Made by a program: the position numbers and the translations under genes. A model generated the notes under the pieces. It saw only the letters and a program-made list of their open reading frames with translations. It ran no database searches and had not been told where the DNA came from. A stretch of DNA of 64,000 bases from positions 62,001 to 126,000 of the forward strand of contig JAJGOT010000238.1 in assembly GCA_022457155.1 (NCBI GenBank). Direction: 5' to 3'. This document shows, piece by piece, positions 1-15,400 of the stretch. Source of the stretch: Cladopsammia gracilis. Lineage: Eukaryota; Cnidaria; Anthozoa; Scleractinia; Dendrophylliidae. Each line of letters opens with the position of its first letter. The first letter of the stretch is position 1.

Positions 1-444
1 TTAAGGCCATAAATTAAAAAAGGCAAACATGTGTGGCTGCATAATGGTTTTTAATACACTCTGCCTACTCTGTCTCAGTCAGGGCCCATAATATTCCCAC
101 TCTACATTCTGTAGCTGTTCCACCCACCTTGTACCATGGTGTCTGGATCTGTTGGATCTGCCACTAGTACAGACTGTTACCATAGCAATGCTTTAATCCA
201 AGGGTGATTTCTTATTGAGAAAAATAATGGTGTTATCCTGAGATAAGAGTGGTTACTATGTTATAATCAGGGAGCTGTACATGTACATGTACATGTATAA
301 TTTGGGAATTTGGTCGGTCCGTTAGTCCAAGGAAGAGTGGACTTACATGTAATTTTTATTGAATGATTGTTCTAAAGTGACTAGGAAACTGAGTAATAAT
401 AATTTAATATGATTGCACTACATGTAAAACTTTATGTTTATCAG

Positions 445-3400
445 CTTACAAGCCTGTTAGACACAATGATGAAAGAAGTTGGTGATGTCAAGGTAGCTGC
501 AGAGGAAATCAATGAATTAAAGAACAAAATATCAGAGGTATGATTACATGCAGAGGTATGATTACATGCAGATTTTTCTCGTTCAATTTGGGATTAATTT
601 GCACTTGTGAGTTTTTCAAAAAGCTTAAATTGCACTCGCCGCTTTTGAGCTTTTTGAAATCTTAAAATGTTTTCAAGTAATGTTTCATTGCAATTTTTTG
701 TAGTTAAATGTACTTCCAAGTCACTTTTTCTTTGGAAAAACTTTTGGAAAGGAAATACATTATAGATTCAAACATCAATAAAATAATGGAATGTCAACAA
801 GTCTTATTTTGCCTTGTTTTAAGAATTCCATTGTGTTGTACATTTTTGTATCATTTATGGTTTATGCTTTTTTTCCAGACAACATTAATTCTTCAATTAA
901 TTAATAGGTGACTGTTAAATGGTAATTAACAATTAACATTGATAAGGTCTTTCTTAGGAGTATTAAGTAGAAAAAATATTGTAAGACCTCCAAAACACAT
1001 GCTACAGTGCATATAAATTTTGTTTTCTAATAAGTATATTTTATCTTGCAGCTGGAGAAACTGAATGCAAATCTCAGTGAGAGAATTACAGCATTGGAAA
1101 GCATTGGTAGGAATATTAGTTTTATAACATTTTGAATGTGCTTCCTATAAAATATCAATTTTATAAATGGGTTCATTTGCTCGTGTGCATGACTGTGTAA
1201 AACCATATAGTTGGAAGGAAATTCAAACCAGAATGGTTGCAGCATGCCGGTACAACACATGATCAATGAAAATTATTATACAAATAAGGAGTATAGAATG
1301 GTCTATCGGAAATGACACGTCTCGGAAAATATTCACCGAGTCTCGAATTCTCAGCATTTGAAATTGGAGTCTCGGAATCTCTGGCTCGCCATAATTTTCG
1401 AAGTCTCAAAGTCTTGAATTTTGATAATTTGGATCTCAGAGTCGCGTAAATTTTTCTTGAAATCTCAGCTTCCGTTGAAGATTTCAGTCATGTTTTAAGC
1501 TGTTTTAGTTGTTTTAGTACTATCGACCCGACATTTTCCAGCAATTGGAGTCTCGGACTTGGGGTTTTTTTAGAGGTAAAGTCTAGGGCTTGGATTTGAT
1601 AGAAACGCTAAAGTCTCGATCTCAAATTTTTAAACAAGGGTCTCGCAGTCTCGCAAAGTCTCGAATTTACCATTCTATACCCCCAATATAATCGTACAGT
1701 GTATCAACAAATTCTCGAATGGGATTGGTTATCCAGCACCTGTTTCTTGTACGTAATTCAGGTGTGCTGTATGCCTATTATTTTTGCAGGGTTTAAAATT
1801 TTGTGAAAATTGGGTAAAATTGTTTGCAAATGAATATTAGATGGTTTTGTTGAGCCGCTTACACAAAGTAAGAAGGCTGTCCAAACAGTCAGAGTGGATT
1901 TACATGTATGTTTGCAAACTTTCATTGATGCACACAAATCTTGGGTTGGTGGGACTGTTTTGTCCCTAGCAGGTACATTAATGCTTTGTGCCAAGACAAA
2001 AAAAAATAATTTATACTGTGGATATAGTCAGGATACTTACTAATGACACTGACAATGCAATGTAAAAAAAAATGTAACAAGCTACATGTATAAGCTGTGC
2101 TTGATCAGTAAAGAAATGATAATGATAATATTATTTATAATACTGTAATAAAATATAACAAAAAATATACACCCAAGTTCAAATGAAATCAATGTACTTC
2201 ACTTTAGTTACCAGTTTTAATGCTTGTTGTGATGTTATTCATAGACAACTCTCAGGAGAAGAAGAGATTGGAAGATTTGCTAAAGGATTTGGTAAGGAGA
2301 ATGGCGGTAACAGTTATAATTAATCCATATTTAATTATTAGTTGCGGAGGCACGGGGGTGTTGTGGTTAGCATGTTGGACTGCAGATCTAAAGGTCGATG
2401 TTTCTTCTCAGGCACGGTCTCGGCCGTCTTGTTGTTTCGATAAGAAACTTTCCTCCACATTGTCTCTCTCCACCCAGAAGTATGAATGGGTGCCGGTTTC
2501 AAAATGCTGACAGGTAACCCTGTGATGGACTAGCATCCCATCTAGGGGGAAGTAGCGATATTCCTAGTTGTTTCATGCTACAGAAACTGGGTTAACCCTT
2601 TCACTCCCAAGAGTGCCAAAAATAAAAATTCAAGAAAAATCCAAAATTTCATTTTGTAAAATGTTGAAAAACAAATGGTACCATGCAAAAGAACTGGTGA
2701 AGAGGTTTCATTTGAATGGTCACATCACAGGATTTTGTCCAGAGACCCAAAAGTTAGAACTATACACTACATGTCTCCATAATTGACTCTCCGGGAGTGA
2801 AAGGGTTAATCTCCAGCTGATCGAGTAGGCCACCTGTAGCTTGTGTGTGACTTTACTTTTTTTACCAAATTATTACACATGTACAGTTGATTGTGCTCTG
2901 GTGTTTACTTGTATTAATTGTGGGGAACCCTCAATATTATTTAAGCTAATGTAATCTGGTTGATAATCAAGTGTCCTGTCCTCTGTTTCAGCAAAATCTC
3001 AAAAAACAAGTAGATGAACTTCCCACAAAGGATGATCTTGATAATCTGGACATTTATGTTAAATGGCCACAACTTGAGGAAGCTTTAAATGCAAGAAGAA
3101 GTCGTGCCCCGTCTGCTAAGTCAAGAGCATCAACACCCAAAGCAAGACCCCCCAGCCCACCTCCACCCAGGACACCAAGCCCCCCTCACCCCTCCCCTGA
3201 AGCACTAGAAGCATTGAGACAAATTGGTGAACTAATGGATAGACATGAGGTGTTAATTGAACAAGTGGATGCTTTAGAGGTTTGTAAATATCCATACATC
3301 ATTTGTTTAGCCCTTTCACTCCCAGATTATTATGCTAATCGTAGTGAACATTTACACGACACCACAAGCTGTAGCTTTGAATTTCTATCATGTATTTATA

Positions 3401-6400
3401 AATAAAGGTTGTATGTGTATGAATGTATTAAGGACAATTCAACCATATTTAACTTGATAATGGTGTCATGACAGACACCGAAAACACTGTTGCCTTTTAT
3501 CATTAGTTTTTGCAATAATTGTATGTTTGACTTCAAGTATATTATAAGACTTGGACAAATACAATGTAAATATTTTCCTGAACATCCCATTTTGGGGATT
3601 GACACGTCTTATACCTCCAACAGCATGTAATGTGTTAGAATTGTTTACACAGTGAAGTGTCAGTAAGTTTATTAGTAATTTCTAATAATTATAATTGATA
3701 TAAATTTACAGGAACAAATGCCCAAAAAAGCTAACCTTGAAGATCTGGAAGAACTTAGGAAGAGACCAGGTGAGAAGGGAGCTATTTAACTGCAGTTCAT
3801 GCTACCTGTAGGACATTCACTTGGTGTAAATTATTGTATTATTAGTAGGCCTATTATAGGCTTCATTCATTATAATAATTATATTATATAAGTCAATTCC
3901 AGCACATGTTTAACAGCCGGCTCACCCTCTGACAATCAGAGGTGTTCATAAGGGGCAGTTGACCGCATTTAGAAGTGTTTTTTTGAAATGTTCACAGTTC
4001 AGATGAGAGATGCAAACCATAATTATAATTATGTTTAATGGGTATTCTTATGAATAAAATATATGTAAATTGGTACAAATTTCATATTATTATAAACTTG
4101 CACCAAGAAATCTTTATTGAATTTAATAAAGATGCTTCTAATTGCATTGAGACTTGCATATAGGTTATTGGGTGGGGGCTACATACTTTTCAGATCTCAT
4201 TTTATGTGATAGTACAGTATATGAGATTAATTCAATGAATGAACTGCAGAATGAAGAATTAAAGAGGAAGGGATCATCACTAAGTTTAATGAAAAAACCA
4301 AAGCAGTTGCAAGTGGAGCCTGAAAAAAATGTTCAGGCTTCGATGAGATTTGAACCCTTGACCTTTGCCGCTTCAGTGCAAGCACTTTTACCACTGAGCT
4401 ACGATTAAGGCCTGAACTCAATTGTGTTATTTGTTTAAAAGATATCATGTTGTGTAATTGCCATCAATTAGAATGCAAGGTAGAAATGTTTTGAGAAATC
4501 TAAAAGGCATATCATGCAGGTTATAAAATGAAGAACTGAAAAGGAAACAAGTCATGTGACTGTCATTCTGGTAATGACTGAAACTTTCAACTCTTGTTGT
4601 TTTCACATTTGGAAAAGAGATAACTTAATCCTCGGTAGGAAAAAAGATGGTGACTGGTACATTTACCCATAATTAATTCTTAGCGCACAAAAACCTTAAT
4701 AACGTTCATAAAAATGTAAAGAAAAGTTATAAAATCTTCAAACCTGGTCTACACATTGTCCTTAGTACTGGAACAAATATTCTAAAAAAATGGCTTTCTT
4801 TGTGCCTTATGTGCTGTGTTAGGTCCGCAAGGTATTGTGGTAAAATGAACAGCCGCCATCTTTTTTCCAATGGTGGATTGCTGTTAAAACCTTTGCAGGA
4901 TAATTTGTTCCATTTTTTTATTCAATATCCATGCCTTGTTGTTTTACTAGATGTTCCAGATGACATTCTTGAGCAGCTAAAGCGGTTAAAAGATGGACTT
5001 GATGCAATAAATAAGTGGAAAGAGGAGGTAAGAAAACAAATCAATAACCACGAGTTACATGTAAATGGACAGAACCTCTGTCTGCAAATGTAACTTAATA
5101 ATCTTCCTTCACAAAAATTCTACAAATTTGTCCAGGTTTAATAACTTATTAAGAATTACCTGTTGATGCTCTCATTTCATACAAGCTGTGTTCAATTATT
5201 TTATGAAATAATAATAATTAGTAAATGCTAGGAATATAAATTAATCAATAAATATATAACAAAAAAACTAACTGGCCAAGTTGGAAACTACTGAGTTTGT
5301 ACAGTTTGTTTCTAGTAAAAAGTTTGTTTCTAATAAAAAAGTAAAATAAAATAAAAAAATCTGAAATATCTTAAAATAACTACCACAACTTCATTTTTTT
5401 CTGTTGTAAAATTATAAACTGGAATCAATTAATAAAAAAAGGATATATATAATTGGCATTTTGGATCAATTAAATGAAACAAATACTGTAATTGTTCAAA
5501 ATGTTATCCGAAGATGTAAATTTAGAATTTTTATGCCAGGTGTATTCTTGTATTAGTATTCTTCTGATTAAAATGATTACACCAATAATAAGTATTAATA
5601 TTATTAATATCTAATCATTAATATACGATGTATAATTATTATCATTATTGTTAATATCTTACTGTAAGTTATCTATCATGTTTTTATGTCAATTTGATTG
5701 TTGCCTAGTGACATACTAAAGTTGAATATTAAAAATATCAAATATTAACTTATAAATTTAAAGAAAACCATCCCAGCTGATCTTGAAGCACAGTTAGCAT
5801 CACTGAGGGAAGGACTCTCATTACTTAACAGTAACAAGCAACAGGTAACATATAAATGATTATATACATCTATTCCTAATTGAACTACACTGTAAATTCC
5901 TAAAAACAAAGTCAAATACTTAAACTTATGTACTGCATAAAACGTAAATGACTATACTTATTAAAGTGCCCATAAAGTTTAATTTTTTATTTTCTCATCT
6001 GAATGTAAACATCACACAAGGAACCTCTGCGAAACAATTTCACGCTTTGCACAAAACGCGATTTTTTATGAATATTTCAAATCTTCAAAATCCTATTTTT
6101 TGGCGGTATACCCGTCCCGCTGTTAAGAAGGCCAACGGGCTCACATGTTCTTTAATCTACATCACAATTCCTTTGTTTGATGTTACATGTTCCTTTGTTT
6201 GAAGTCACATGTTCCTTAATCTACGTCACGGATCCTTTGTTAACCAAGAGGGACCGAGAGGAGACTAATGCGAATGGTGTGCCAAAATGGCGGCAAATTT
6301 GAGTGTTTTAAAAAAAATCTAAAAAAAATCGCGTTTTAACTTAATCGCAAAATTTTTTCACAGAAGTTCTTATAGTAATGTCTAGTTTCAGATAAAAAAT

Positions 6401-9400
6401 AAAAAAATATATGTTATGGGCACTTTAATTGTTAGATGATATCTTGCACATATTTATTTATGCTTATTTTGGAATCACTGTAAGACTAATGAATGCTTTG
6501 TTTTTTTTAGAGAATTCTATTAATCCTGATACTTTTGTAGCTACATGTATAATTTGGATCAACCCAGAAATTGGCTGCTACATTTTTATGTCATTACAAT
6601 ATTGACCACTAGTATTCATCCCTTAAAAATGAAATCTACATTGTAACAATGAAAACTATAAGGTAAACTACAAGCAAAACTATAATAAGAAACATGTTTA
6701 ATTGTGAATAAATAATCATTAATTATTATAAATTAACATTATTTTTAAAAAGTGAATTAATTTTATAAACATCTTCAGTACAAACATGTTATTATAAGTA
6801 CATTTTGAAATATTTAGCCACTTGTAAGCTGAAGGTGTTTTTTAATCATGGTCACACCTACATTTTTTATCAGCTTTTAAGCGATCTTCTCCAAGTCAGG
6901 TCGACATTCAATTTTTTCTGTGTGTTTGATTTCAAACAGATCACAAAAGAGAAAATAAACAAAAAGTTTTGTGGTGTGTAAACATTATGTCAAGCTTTAT
7001 CCATTTGCTAGTTACTATAAAAAGAGTTAGGTTTGAAATGTTCTTGTGATTTATTTGAAATCAAACATACAGAAATACATTCCACTAGTTCTTATTTTTC
7101 TAGTCAAAATGATTTTAAATGTTAAGACATTGATGATTTGAAAATTTGAACTTTTTGAGATTGAAAGTATGAGAGAGCAGCTGCAAAGCCTTAAAAAAGT
7201 CTCTGATATGCTGAGCTACCACAATGAAAAGGTATTAAAATAAGCTTATATATACTGTAAGCATTAAATGTATAACAATTTATAAATTAAAAATGCACTT
7301 TGTGTTATTAACAACATATTTCTAATCTAACTTCTAACTGGTAAATGAAACTTAATCATAATCATTAACCTTCAATCTAATTTAATGGTATATTTTGAAA
7401 TTCTAAACTAATTGTTAACTGCCAAGTAAACTTAACCCGTATCTTTAACCTTTAATCTTTAACAATATATTTCTAAACTTACCTTACTTTTGCTGTTTTG
7501 GCGAGACTCTTTAACCATTTTTGGTATGAAGTATGGTGTACGAGTTTAGTTAAATTGATAATAGCAATATAAAATTGTCGTCGATTTAATTCTAATTGTT
7601 CATTTTTATCTCGTGAATACGCAAAGCGTTGAACGAGCTATAGTACACAGGGACAGATATGCAAATTTTTACTCGTTCTGTCATTTGTAAACTTTTTTAA
7701 TTTCCCAGTGTATTACGTGTTAAAAGGTGATTGTTGTATCTGAATAAGTAAACTTTTTTTATTCCCCAGTGTAATTACATCATTCAGTTGTCTAGACAGT
7801 CTCGTTTCACACAATGCATATTTATGTCACGCTAAGATGTTTTGGTCGTTTAAAATCTGTTTTACTCTTCAATTCTTTGACTTCAAACTCAGTATAAAAA
7901 TGAAACCGATCTGTGGACTTACTCTTAATTGTTTCGTATTCATGAGATAGTTCTTAGAGCCCTTCGATTATATCTTAGCTATACACACCCCTCATAAGCT
8001 AATACGTCAGGCCCTCAGATTTTCGGATTACTATATTTGTTAGATGAAAAGTTAAGGTTCTCAAGCCGGAAATATAAACTGCCGTTTTTCGGACCAAGTA
8101 AAAACTACGCCTGACTTTTTAGAGAGGATGAAAAATGCTATATTCGTTCTCAGAAAGACCAAAAGAAAATTTCTGGAGGCAAAAAGCTGCCTTAAAAAAA
8201 AATGGAAATCATACTTCAGCATAACTCTTTCGGAAGAAAAGATTTTGTTCGTAATATGTTTGGCATGTTTTTTACTATAAGCATCGGAACAGATCGAAAA
8301 TTATTAGCTGGATGGAGACAAATATTCCTATCATCGAAATAAACATAAAAATGACTTTCCAATTAAAGAGACACTGTCCTGCTGAAAGAACAATTTTGCT
8401 TTGTTTACTTAATTTCCATGTTATATCACCAAATACCACAAATATACAACTAAACTGGATAAAAAAAATATATAGAGCAAAACAGAAGCAGTAGTTTGGA
8501 GAAAACGTGCAGGATTGCAAGGATGGAAGTGGATTACAGTTCATCAATTTTGATTTCGTGACAGGCGGTCAGGAAATCAAAGTTTCCATTCTGGTGGAAT
8601 TTTGAGCTTTTTAGTCGTTATTTTGTCTTTGAAGTTGATATTTCTTTCTGTTCATCACTTTTGGCGATTCTTTCTTTTTATTTAATTTTAAGAGAATAAA
8701 GCCGGGACATGGTGAATTTGGTTTGTTGAGTTCCCTGTGTATGTGCAGTTTATACAGTGACATTGACATATATGTTCGTACAAATATGATTATGCTGTTT
8801 ATAACACTAAAAGTGCAATGTTTCACTAAATGTTCAAGCTTCAAATGATTCCTGACGATCTTCTGGATCAACTTAATAAGCTAAAGTACTTGGAAAAAAC
8901 AATCAATCAGCTTAAAGAGTTCAACGACCAGGTAAATACATAAAACGTTACATTGATTCGGCTATAACTAATCTTTTTATTAAAGTAAATTAATCTAATG
9001 ATTTTCTTCCAATAAAGTAATTATTGTTTTCTGTCTAGAGGTTATCATAATAATTTATCTTGAGTTTGCAAATGGTCGTGAAGTTTAACAATAATCCAGT
9101 CTTCAATCTCTAATGAGGATGCCAGCGTCATTCTCAAAGTTTGTTGAGATCTCACCCAGCCTAACTTGATTAATTTAGTAGGAATGTTTTCTTTCTTTAA
9201 TTAAATTAAAATTACCTTTTGCATTTGATTTACAACTGTAGTTATACATGTACATGTACCTGTATTACAACTTTTATATGGAAAACTTGAATTTGTAAGA
9301 GGAATGCAAACGTTCCTGTTGAAATAAAAATGATTTTAATAGGAAGGTCATATAAAACTGATCGTGGGAAAATATAAAAATTAGAAATTAAATTTTTGGT

Positions 9401-12400
9401 ACTGAAATTCCTTTTCCATAGTCCCTATAACCAAACAGGCTATAAACATTGATTAAAGAATAAAAAAATTATCATTTCTTAATGTTTTCCGGTATATTTC
9501 TGTGGGATTTATAAAACAGTCTAAACGGGCAGTAAACTGTATTTTATAATTGTAATATGAAACCGACTGATAGTGTCATTCAATAAAATTCAAGTTACCG
9601 TCAAGACTACAGCGAACCGAGGATCGATTAAAAGAAGACACAGAACGAGAGATCAGAACTTTAAGAGATGGTCTTCGTCTTCTTAATAACCAGCTAGAGA
9701 AGGTTGGTGTGTGTAATTAACTCTAGATCGTTTAAAATAGGAATAAATGATATACTTGTGTTGTTCTAATGCAAAGAATTAAGTATTTAATATGAAGAGT
9801 AAATCAACCCACTATTTCGTTTAGGAAAATGCATAAATTTGCAGAATTTATCGTCACTTTGGTAAATTATAGTTGTATTAAGTGTAAAATGATAACTATC
9901 GAATACGATCGAATATTGCAAAAAAAAAAAATTCTAAATATGAAGGGTGAAACCAAACCTGATTGATCGATGGTAAATCTGAATTAAAGAAAAATTGCCT
10001 ATTAAATATTACTGTTAAACTGATAAATGCTATATGAATCCACCTTTTAGTTAAAGTACACTCACGGAGAAATAAATAAATAAAAATATTTATACCCGCT
10101 TGCTATAAAAGTTGTATCTAACGTAAATGTTTACTATTAAAGTTTAAGAAGATGACAGAAAACCTTCCGAAATCTCCGTCTTCAAATGCTGGAAAGATAA
10201 AGGTAAAACTACTCACGTATCCAGTATAAAATAAACACTTAAAACTCTCGAGGCAACACGTGAATTAAAACGCCGTGAATTCTCTTGCTACATCCTCAGA
10301 CACCCGCCTCCTGGGTAGATTAATTTGCTAACTCATACTAAACTAGTAATAATAACAATATTTAAAAATTTGCTATGTGATATTGGAATTTCCTACTCAG
10401 GAAACTACCATCTGTAAAAGTTAAACATAACACACATAATTCTGTCACATGTGAAGTTATAAAAATCACAAATAACTCTGTCAAATATGTCATGAAGTAT
10501 TTGTTAAACGATACTTGCGAGAAATTCTGGACATATTAAACTACGGGTGGACATAGAATGAATGTATTAAATTGATTCGATGGAGCCTTAACATTAAAGT
10601 TTGCCCAAAAATTAGCACCCTTGCTGAGTGTGAGGATATTTGGCTGGAAATAAAATGACTGACAGTCGTTTGCATGGATTGAGTGGTCACGGTCATTACT
10701 TGTTCCAGGTTTACATGATACTATAATCTTTTCCAACTGTCCAGATTGTGGGGCGAGAAGGATAGGTGGCACTCGAAGAAAAAATAACGGAAGTACCACT
10801 ACTATTACCATGGCAACTGTTTAAGCAGTGAAGAGTGTTTCACCAGGATATCAAAACACTGACAAGTGGGTTGAAAAAAAAAAAAAACAAGGCGCACCCG
10901 AGTTTTTTTTTTAACGGATTTCTAGGTGTTTAGATACCTGATGAAACACACATGAAACATGCGAGTGTTTGTATGGCTTCTTAAACTGATCATTAAATTC
11001 AGAGAAAATGAAAGAATAAAATCGCCAAAAATTTTTGCTAATTAAAATCAGGTTCTCAAGACACTGTCATGGTTAGGATTTTCTTTGTTCAAACTTGATG
11101 AATTATAAATGAGTTTGAACAGTTTTCAATTGAGTGTCGTAAAACCAAAACCAAAGTAATTACTCTGGCCAATCACAGCAGTTGTAAACAATCCAATGAA
11201 CCAATCAGAGCTCGAAGCAATTACATGTCGGCGGCGCCAAGCGCGGGAAAACGCGTGCGAGCAAGTCACGATTGGTTTTGGTTTTACCTCTGATTGGTCG
11301 AGAAAGTGGCGCGAGATTTTTTAGCCAACCACAAAGCGTAGCAATGCAAAACCAAAGCAATTGTGTAATTACTTTAGACACTCAATTGAAAACTGCTCTA
11401 AACAGCCTTAACAATCAGACAAATGAAACTGAAGACAAAAAATAAATAAAGACAAACTAGAGTTAAAATAACACAATTTATCGAAATCTAATGTTAAAGA
11501 TGCGCGGCATTAAAATTAATAATTTTACCATCATTGAAAGTAACGGATACTACAATCCTAGACGGAACCTGTTAAGTCGTCTATTGGTCTCCTGGTTTCC
11601 TGGAGATAAGGCCATTCATAGAAGAAACAAGTCTATTAAGCATTGTTTTTAAACGCGATCTTCATTTCCGCGACACTCTTGCCTTCCACTTGGGCCTTAA
11701 AACGCGTAGCTCTGTAAGTTTATGTTTTTACTGTCGATTGTTTAACTAATTTCCCTCGCCAGTGCCCCAGCAAGAACAACTGTTGATTGTTTTAAAATCT
11801 AATAGCTTTTTATGGAGATGCGATTTACGTTTAGGGCAAGCTTCCAACATTTTTCAATACATTCAACAAATGTTCGACTACCTGTTCAAATGGTCGCAAC
11901 ATGCTGTCCAAGAAAATGTTGGATGAATGTTGGACCAAATGTTGGAACCCTTTAAGCGGGCCTTATAATTAAGAGCAAGGGTTTGTAATTCAGGTATTTC
12001 TCCTACATAAACTTTTGCCGAGTCTTTAACTCCGTTACATAATAGCGAGGTGTCCGCAAGGCTTCGTCTTCTTCTTCAGGACCCAGAGTGCCCAGTGGCA
12101 CATGGGGCTTCCGTAATGGTCCTCCACTGCTGCCGTTCTTCTGCCTGCCGTCTAGATGTTTCGAGCGTGAGGCCACGCTCCTTCAGTTCTCTTTCCATTT
12201 TTCCATGCCAGGTCACCTTAGGTCTGCCTGTCTTAGGTCCGCAAGGCTTGACTATAATAATGGCAAAGAAAAGAAATTTAATAAACTGTTTGTTTTTAGG
12301 ACGGTGAAGCACTTACTGCGTTAAGAAGCCTGCTAACAGAACTTCAAGGAGAACAGGAAAGACTAAGTAACACGACAAAGGAACTAATAGAGGAACACAA

Positions 12401-15400
12401 CAGGAAACAGAAACATATTGATGTGAGTTCATTGGTACATTATTCATTGGTATAATATTCATTGGTACAGTATTAATTAGTGTAATATTCATTGGTGCAA
12501 TATTAATTAGTGTAATATTCATTGATGCAATATTAATTAGTGTAATATTCATTGGTGCAATATTAATTAGTGTAATATTCATTGGTGCAATATTAATTAG
12601 TGTAATATTCATTGGTACAATATTAATTAGTGTAATATTCATTGGTGCAATATTAATTAGTGTAATATTCATTGGTGCAATATTAATTAGTGTAATATTC
12701 ATTGGTACAATATTAATTAGTGCAATATTCATTGGTGCAATATTCATCAGTGTAATATTCAGAGGTATCCTACTAAGAAATTTATGCAGATGATGTAGAA
12801 TGTTGTCAGGGCCTTGTAAAGAAACAATCTTGGAAACTAAGACTAACTTACTAAATTAGGTATTCATTTTAAATTAGGTATGAAGATCCCATTAAGGAAC
12901 CTAATAAACTTTATTGTATTGTATTGTATTGTGTTGTGTTGTGTTGTGTTGTGTTGTGTTGTGTTGCGTTGCGTTGCGTTGCGTTGCGTTGCGTTGCGTT
13001 GCGTTGCATTGCATTGCATTGTATTGACACATTTATTTAATATTTCCCCGGCAGGAAAAGTTAGCGCACCGTATGTTACTACCGGAATTTGCGAGCTCCT
13101 GTTGCCTTCCAGGGGAGGAGGGAGGAGGGAGGACTAGGGAGGGATGCCGGACAAATGTGTCTTGGTGAAGAATTTTTTTCAAAATCCCCACCTTAGCTTG
13201 GGCCAAGAATTTTGATCAATCAGATCGATCAGATTCCCCATCTTTGGCAAATCTCATCCTTTTAAGTATAAAATCTGCCCATATCATATGAATGAATTAC
13301 CCAGACGTTAAGTCAAATTTCTGATGGTGGAGATGACCATATATGTAATATTTCATCCACCAAGAAAACTTAGACCAAAATAAATTACAAGCTGGCGAGC
13401 AATACTTTTGTGGCGCTGATCGTTTTGCAAAATGAATTCTAGGATTCTTTGATCTTGTTTGTAAGCTGGACGCTGTTACAGGTTTAAGGTTTCTCTTACT
13501 CAGTTATTTTCTGATGTACCTACAGGCTTTATATACTTACGCTGACAAACTACAGGAGACTAAAGCTGATAAGGAACAAGTTGCCATGGAAATGGACTTG
13601 GTATGTTATGTCTGCTCTACCGTGGGCTTCTAATAACGGAGATTGCTGTAGTAAGAGTCTTGATCGTACATTTAGTAATGCAGGATGCAAATCAAAGCTA
13701 CAAGCTTGCAAAATTGTCAGTCTAAAATATAAAATGAAAAATAAATAAATATATACAGCAAAAATTAAAAATGCAACTGGCATAGTTAGGTCATATGGAG
13801 CAGTTTTCAATTTAGTGTCGTAAAACCAAAACCAAAGTTATCATGCTCTCTGACCAATCAAAACAGACCAATCAAAACAGATAAGTTTTGGTTTTGCTTC
13901 TTGATAAGTTTTGGTTTTGCTTTGGTTGATAAAGTGGCGCGAGATTGTTTAGCCAATCACAAGGCGTAGCAACTGCAGCTAACTGCAAAACCAAAGCACG
14001 GCAATTGCGAGTTGAAATCTGCTCTATCATAAGGTATAAGACAGCAAAAGGGTTTTTTTTTTTTTTTTAAAAAAAAAGAATCTTCGTTTGTCTGTTTAGA
14101 TGTGATTATGTGCTGTATGCACCCGGACAGCTAACATTACTATTGCTTTAATTCTTTTACAGAAAGCGGACAAGCGGGCGATAGACAACTTAGTGAGTCG
14201 AACAAAGTTTGATCAGGGTATAGGAGGTTTGGACCAGTCATTACAGGATCTCTTACAGAGACTTGAGGGACAGGTATGTGCTACATACACCATTCCTTCT
14301 TTCTTGGATTGTAAAGCGTATAATTAACATTGTTAAACATTTGTTCCTTAACAAATGTTGAACAATGTTGCAACTCGTTGAATGAGTAGAAAACACTTCG
14401 GAATTCGCCACTTTAGAAACGAGAAAGAAACTGGGTCGAGTGAACTTTCGCAACGACTTCTGGGATAGTTACATGGGACGCTTCTTTTGTCTCTGTCCCC
14501 AGTAACAGTCCCAGAAGTCATTGCGATAGTTCACTCGGCCCAGTTTCTTTCTCGTTTCTAAAGTGGTGAATTCTCTATTTTCGAATTGCCCATAATACAC
14601 TTTGTTTGTCCCCAAATTTTGCCTAAACTATTGTTTTGAAATGCTCTTGAGAATATGCAGTCCTCCCAAGAGCATTTACAAACAATAGTTTATGCAAAAT
14701 TTGTGGTGCAAACAAAGTGTATTATGGGCAATTCGAAAACAGAGAATGGGGCCTGTCTCTATTTTCTTTCAACAGCCGTTAATTGCAACATGTGTTGATC
14801 AACAAATGTTGAACCTTGTGTCATAGGCTTTATTTTCTAAGGCATCCTCACCAGCGTTATAACCTGGCAAGCAACAATGATATCGCATTTTACAATAACT
14901 GGCAAATTTCGTGTGCGGTCATTGGCTATTTTTTTTTTGTCAAGCTTTCTAGCGTTGCGTTCTTGATGCGGCGAGAATTCTACCTCAAAAATAGAATTTT
15001 TTTATTAAAAAAATATGGAAAATAGTTGGGATACAAATAAGGAAGCTCAAATACAGCTCCGGTGCGAAAAAAAATCGGCGGATTTGTAAATATTGGAGAT
15101 TTAATGAAGTTTAAAAATTAGAATACGAAGTGAATAATAATTAGTACCTAGGACACTGTTGGTGTTCCAAAATTTATTTTCTTTCTTCCATCCCTTCTTT
15201 CAAACTCTTACTATTTTATTCAAATTGAACTGCATAATCGCTCCATAAAGGAACACTGTATCGCTGAAATAACACAATTTCGTTTAGGGTACCCTATTTC
15301 CATGTTATATCACCAAATGCCACCAAATACACAACATAGAGCGCGTTTCCATTGAGTGTCATACTCTGGCCAATCACAGAACTCGCAGACAATCCGTTGA

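Noticed and set aside
12313..12747. 144-codon minus-strand frame with repeated MNITLINIA
   Set aside because: It is a reading of the 30-bp minisatellite, whose period is a multiple of three.
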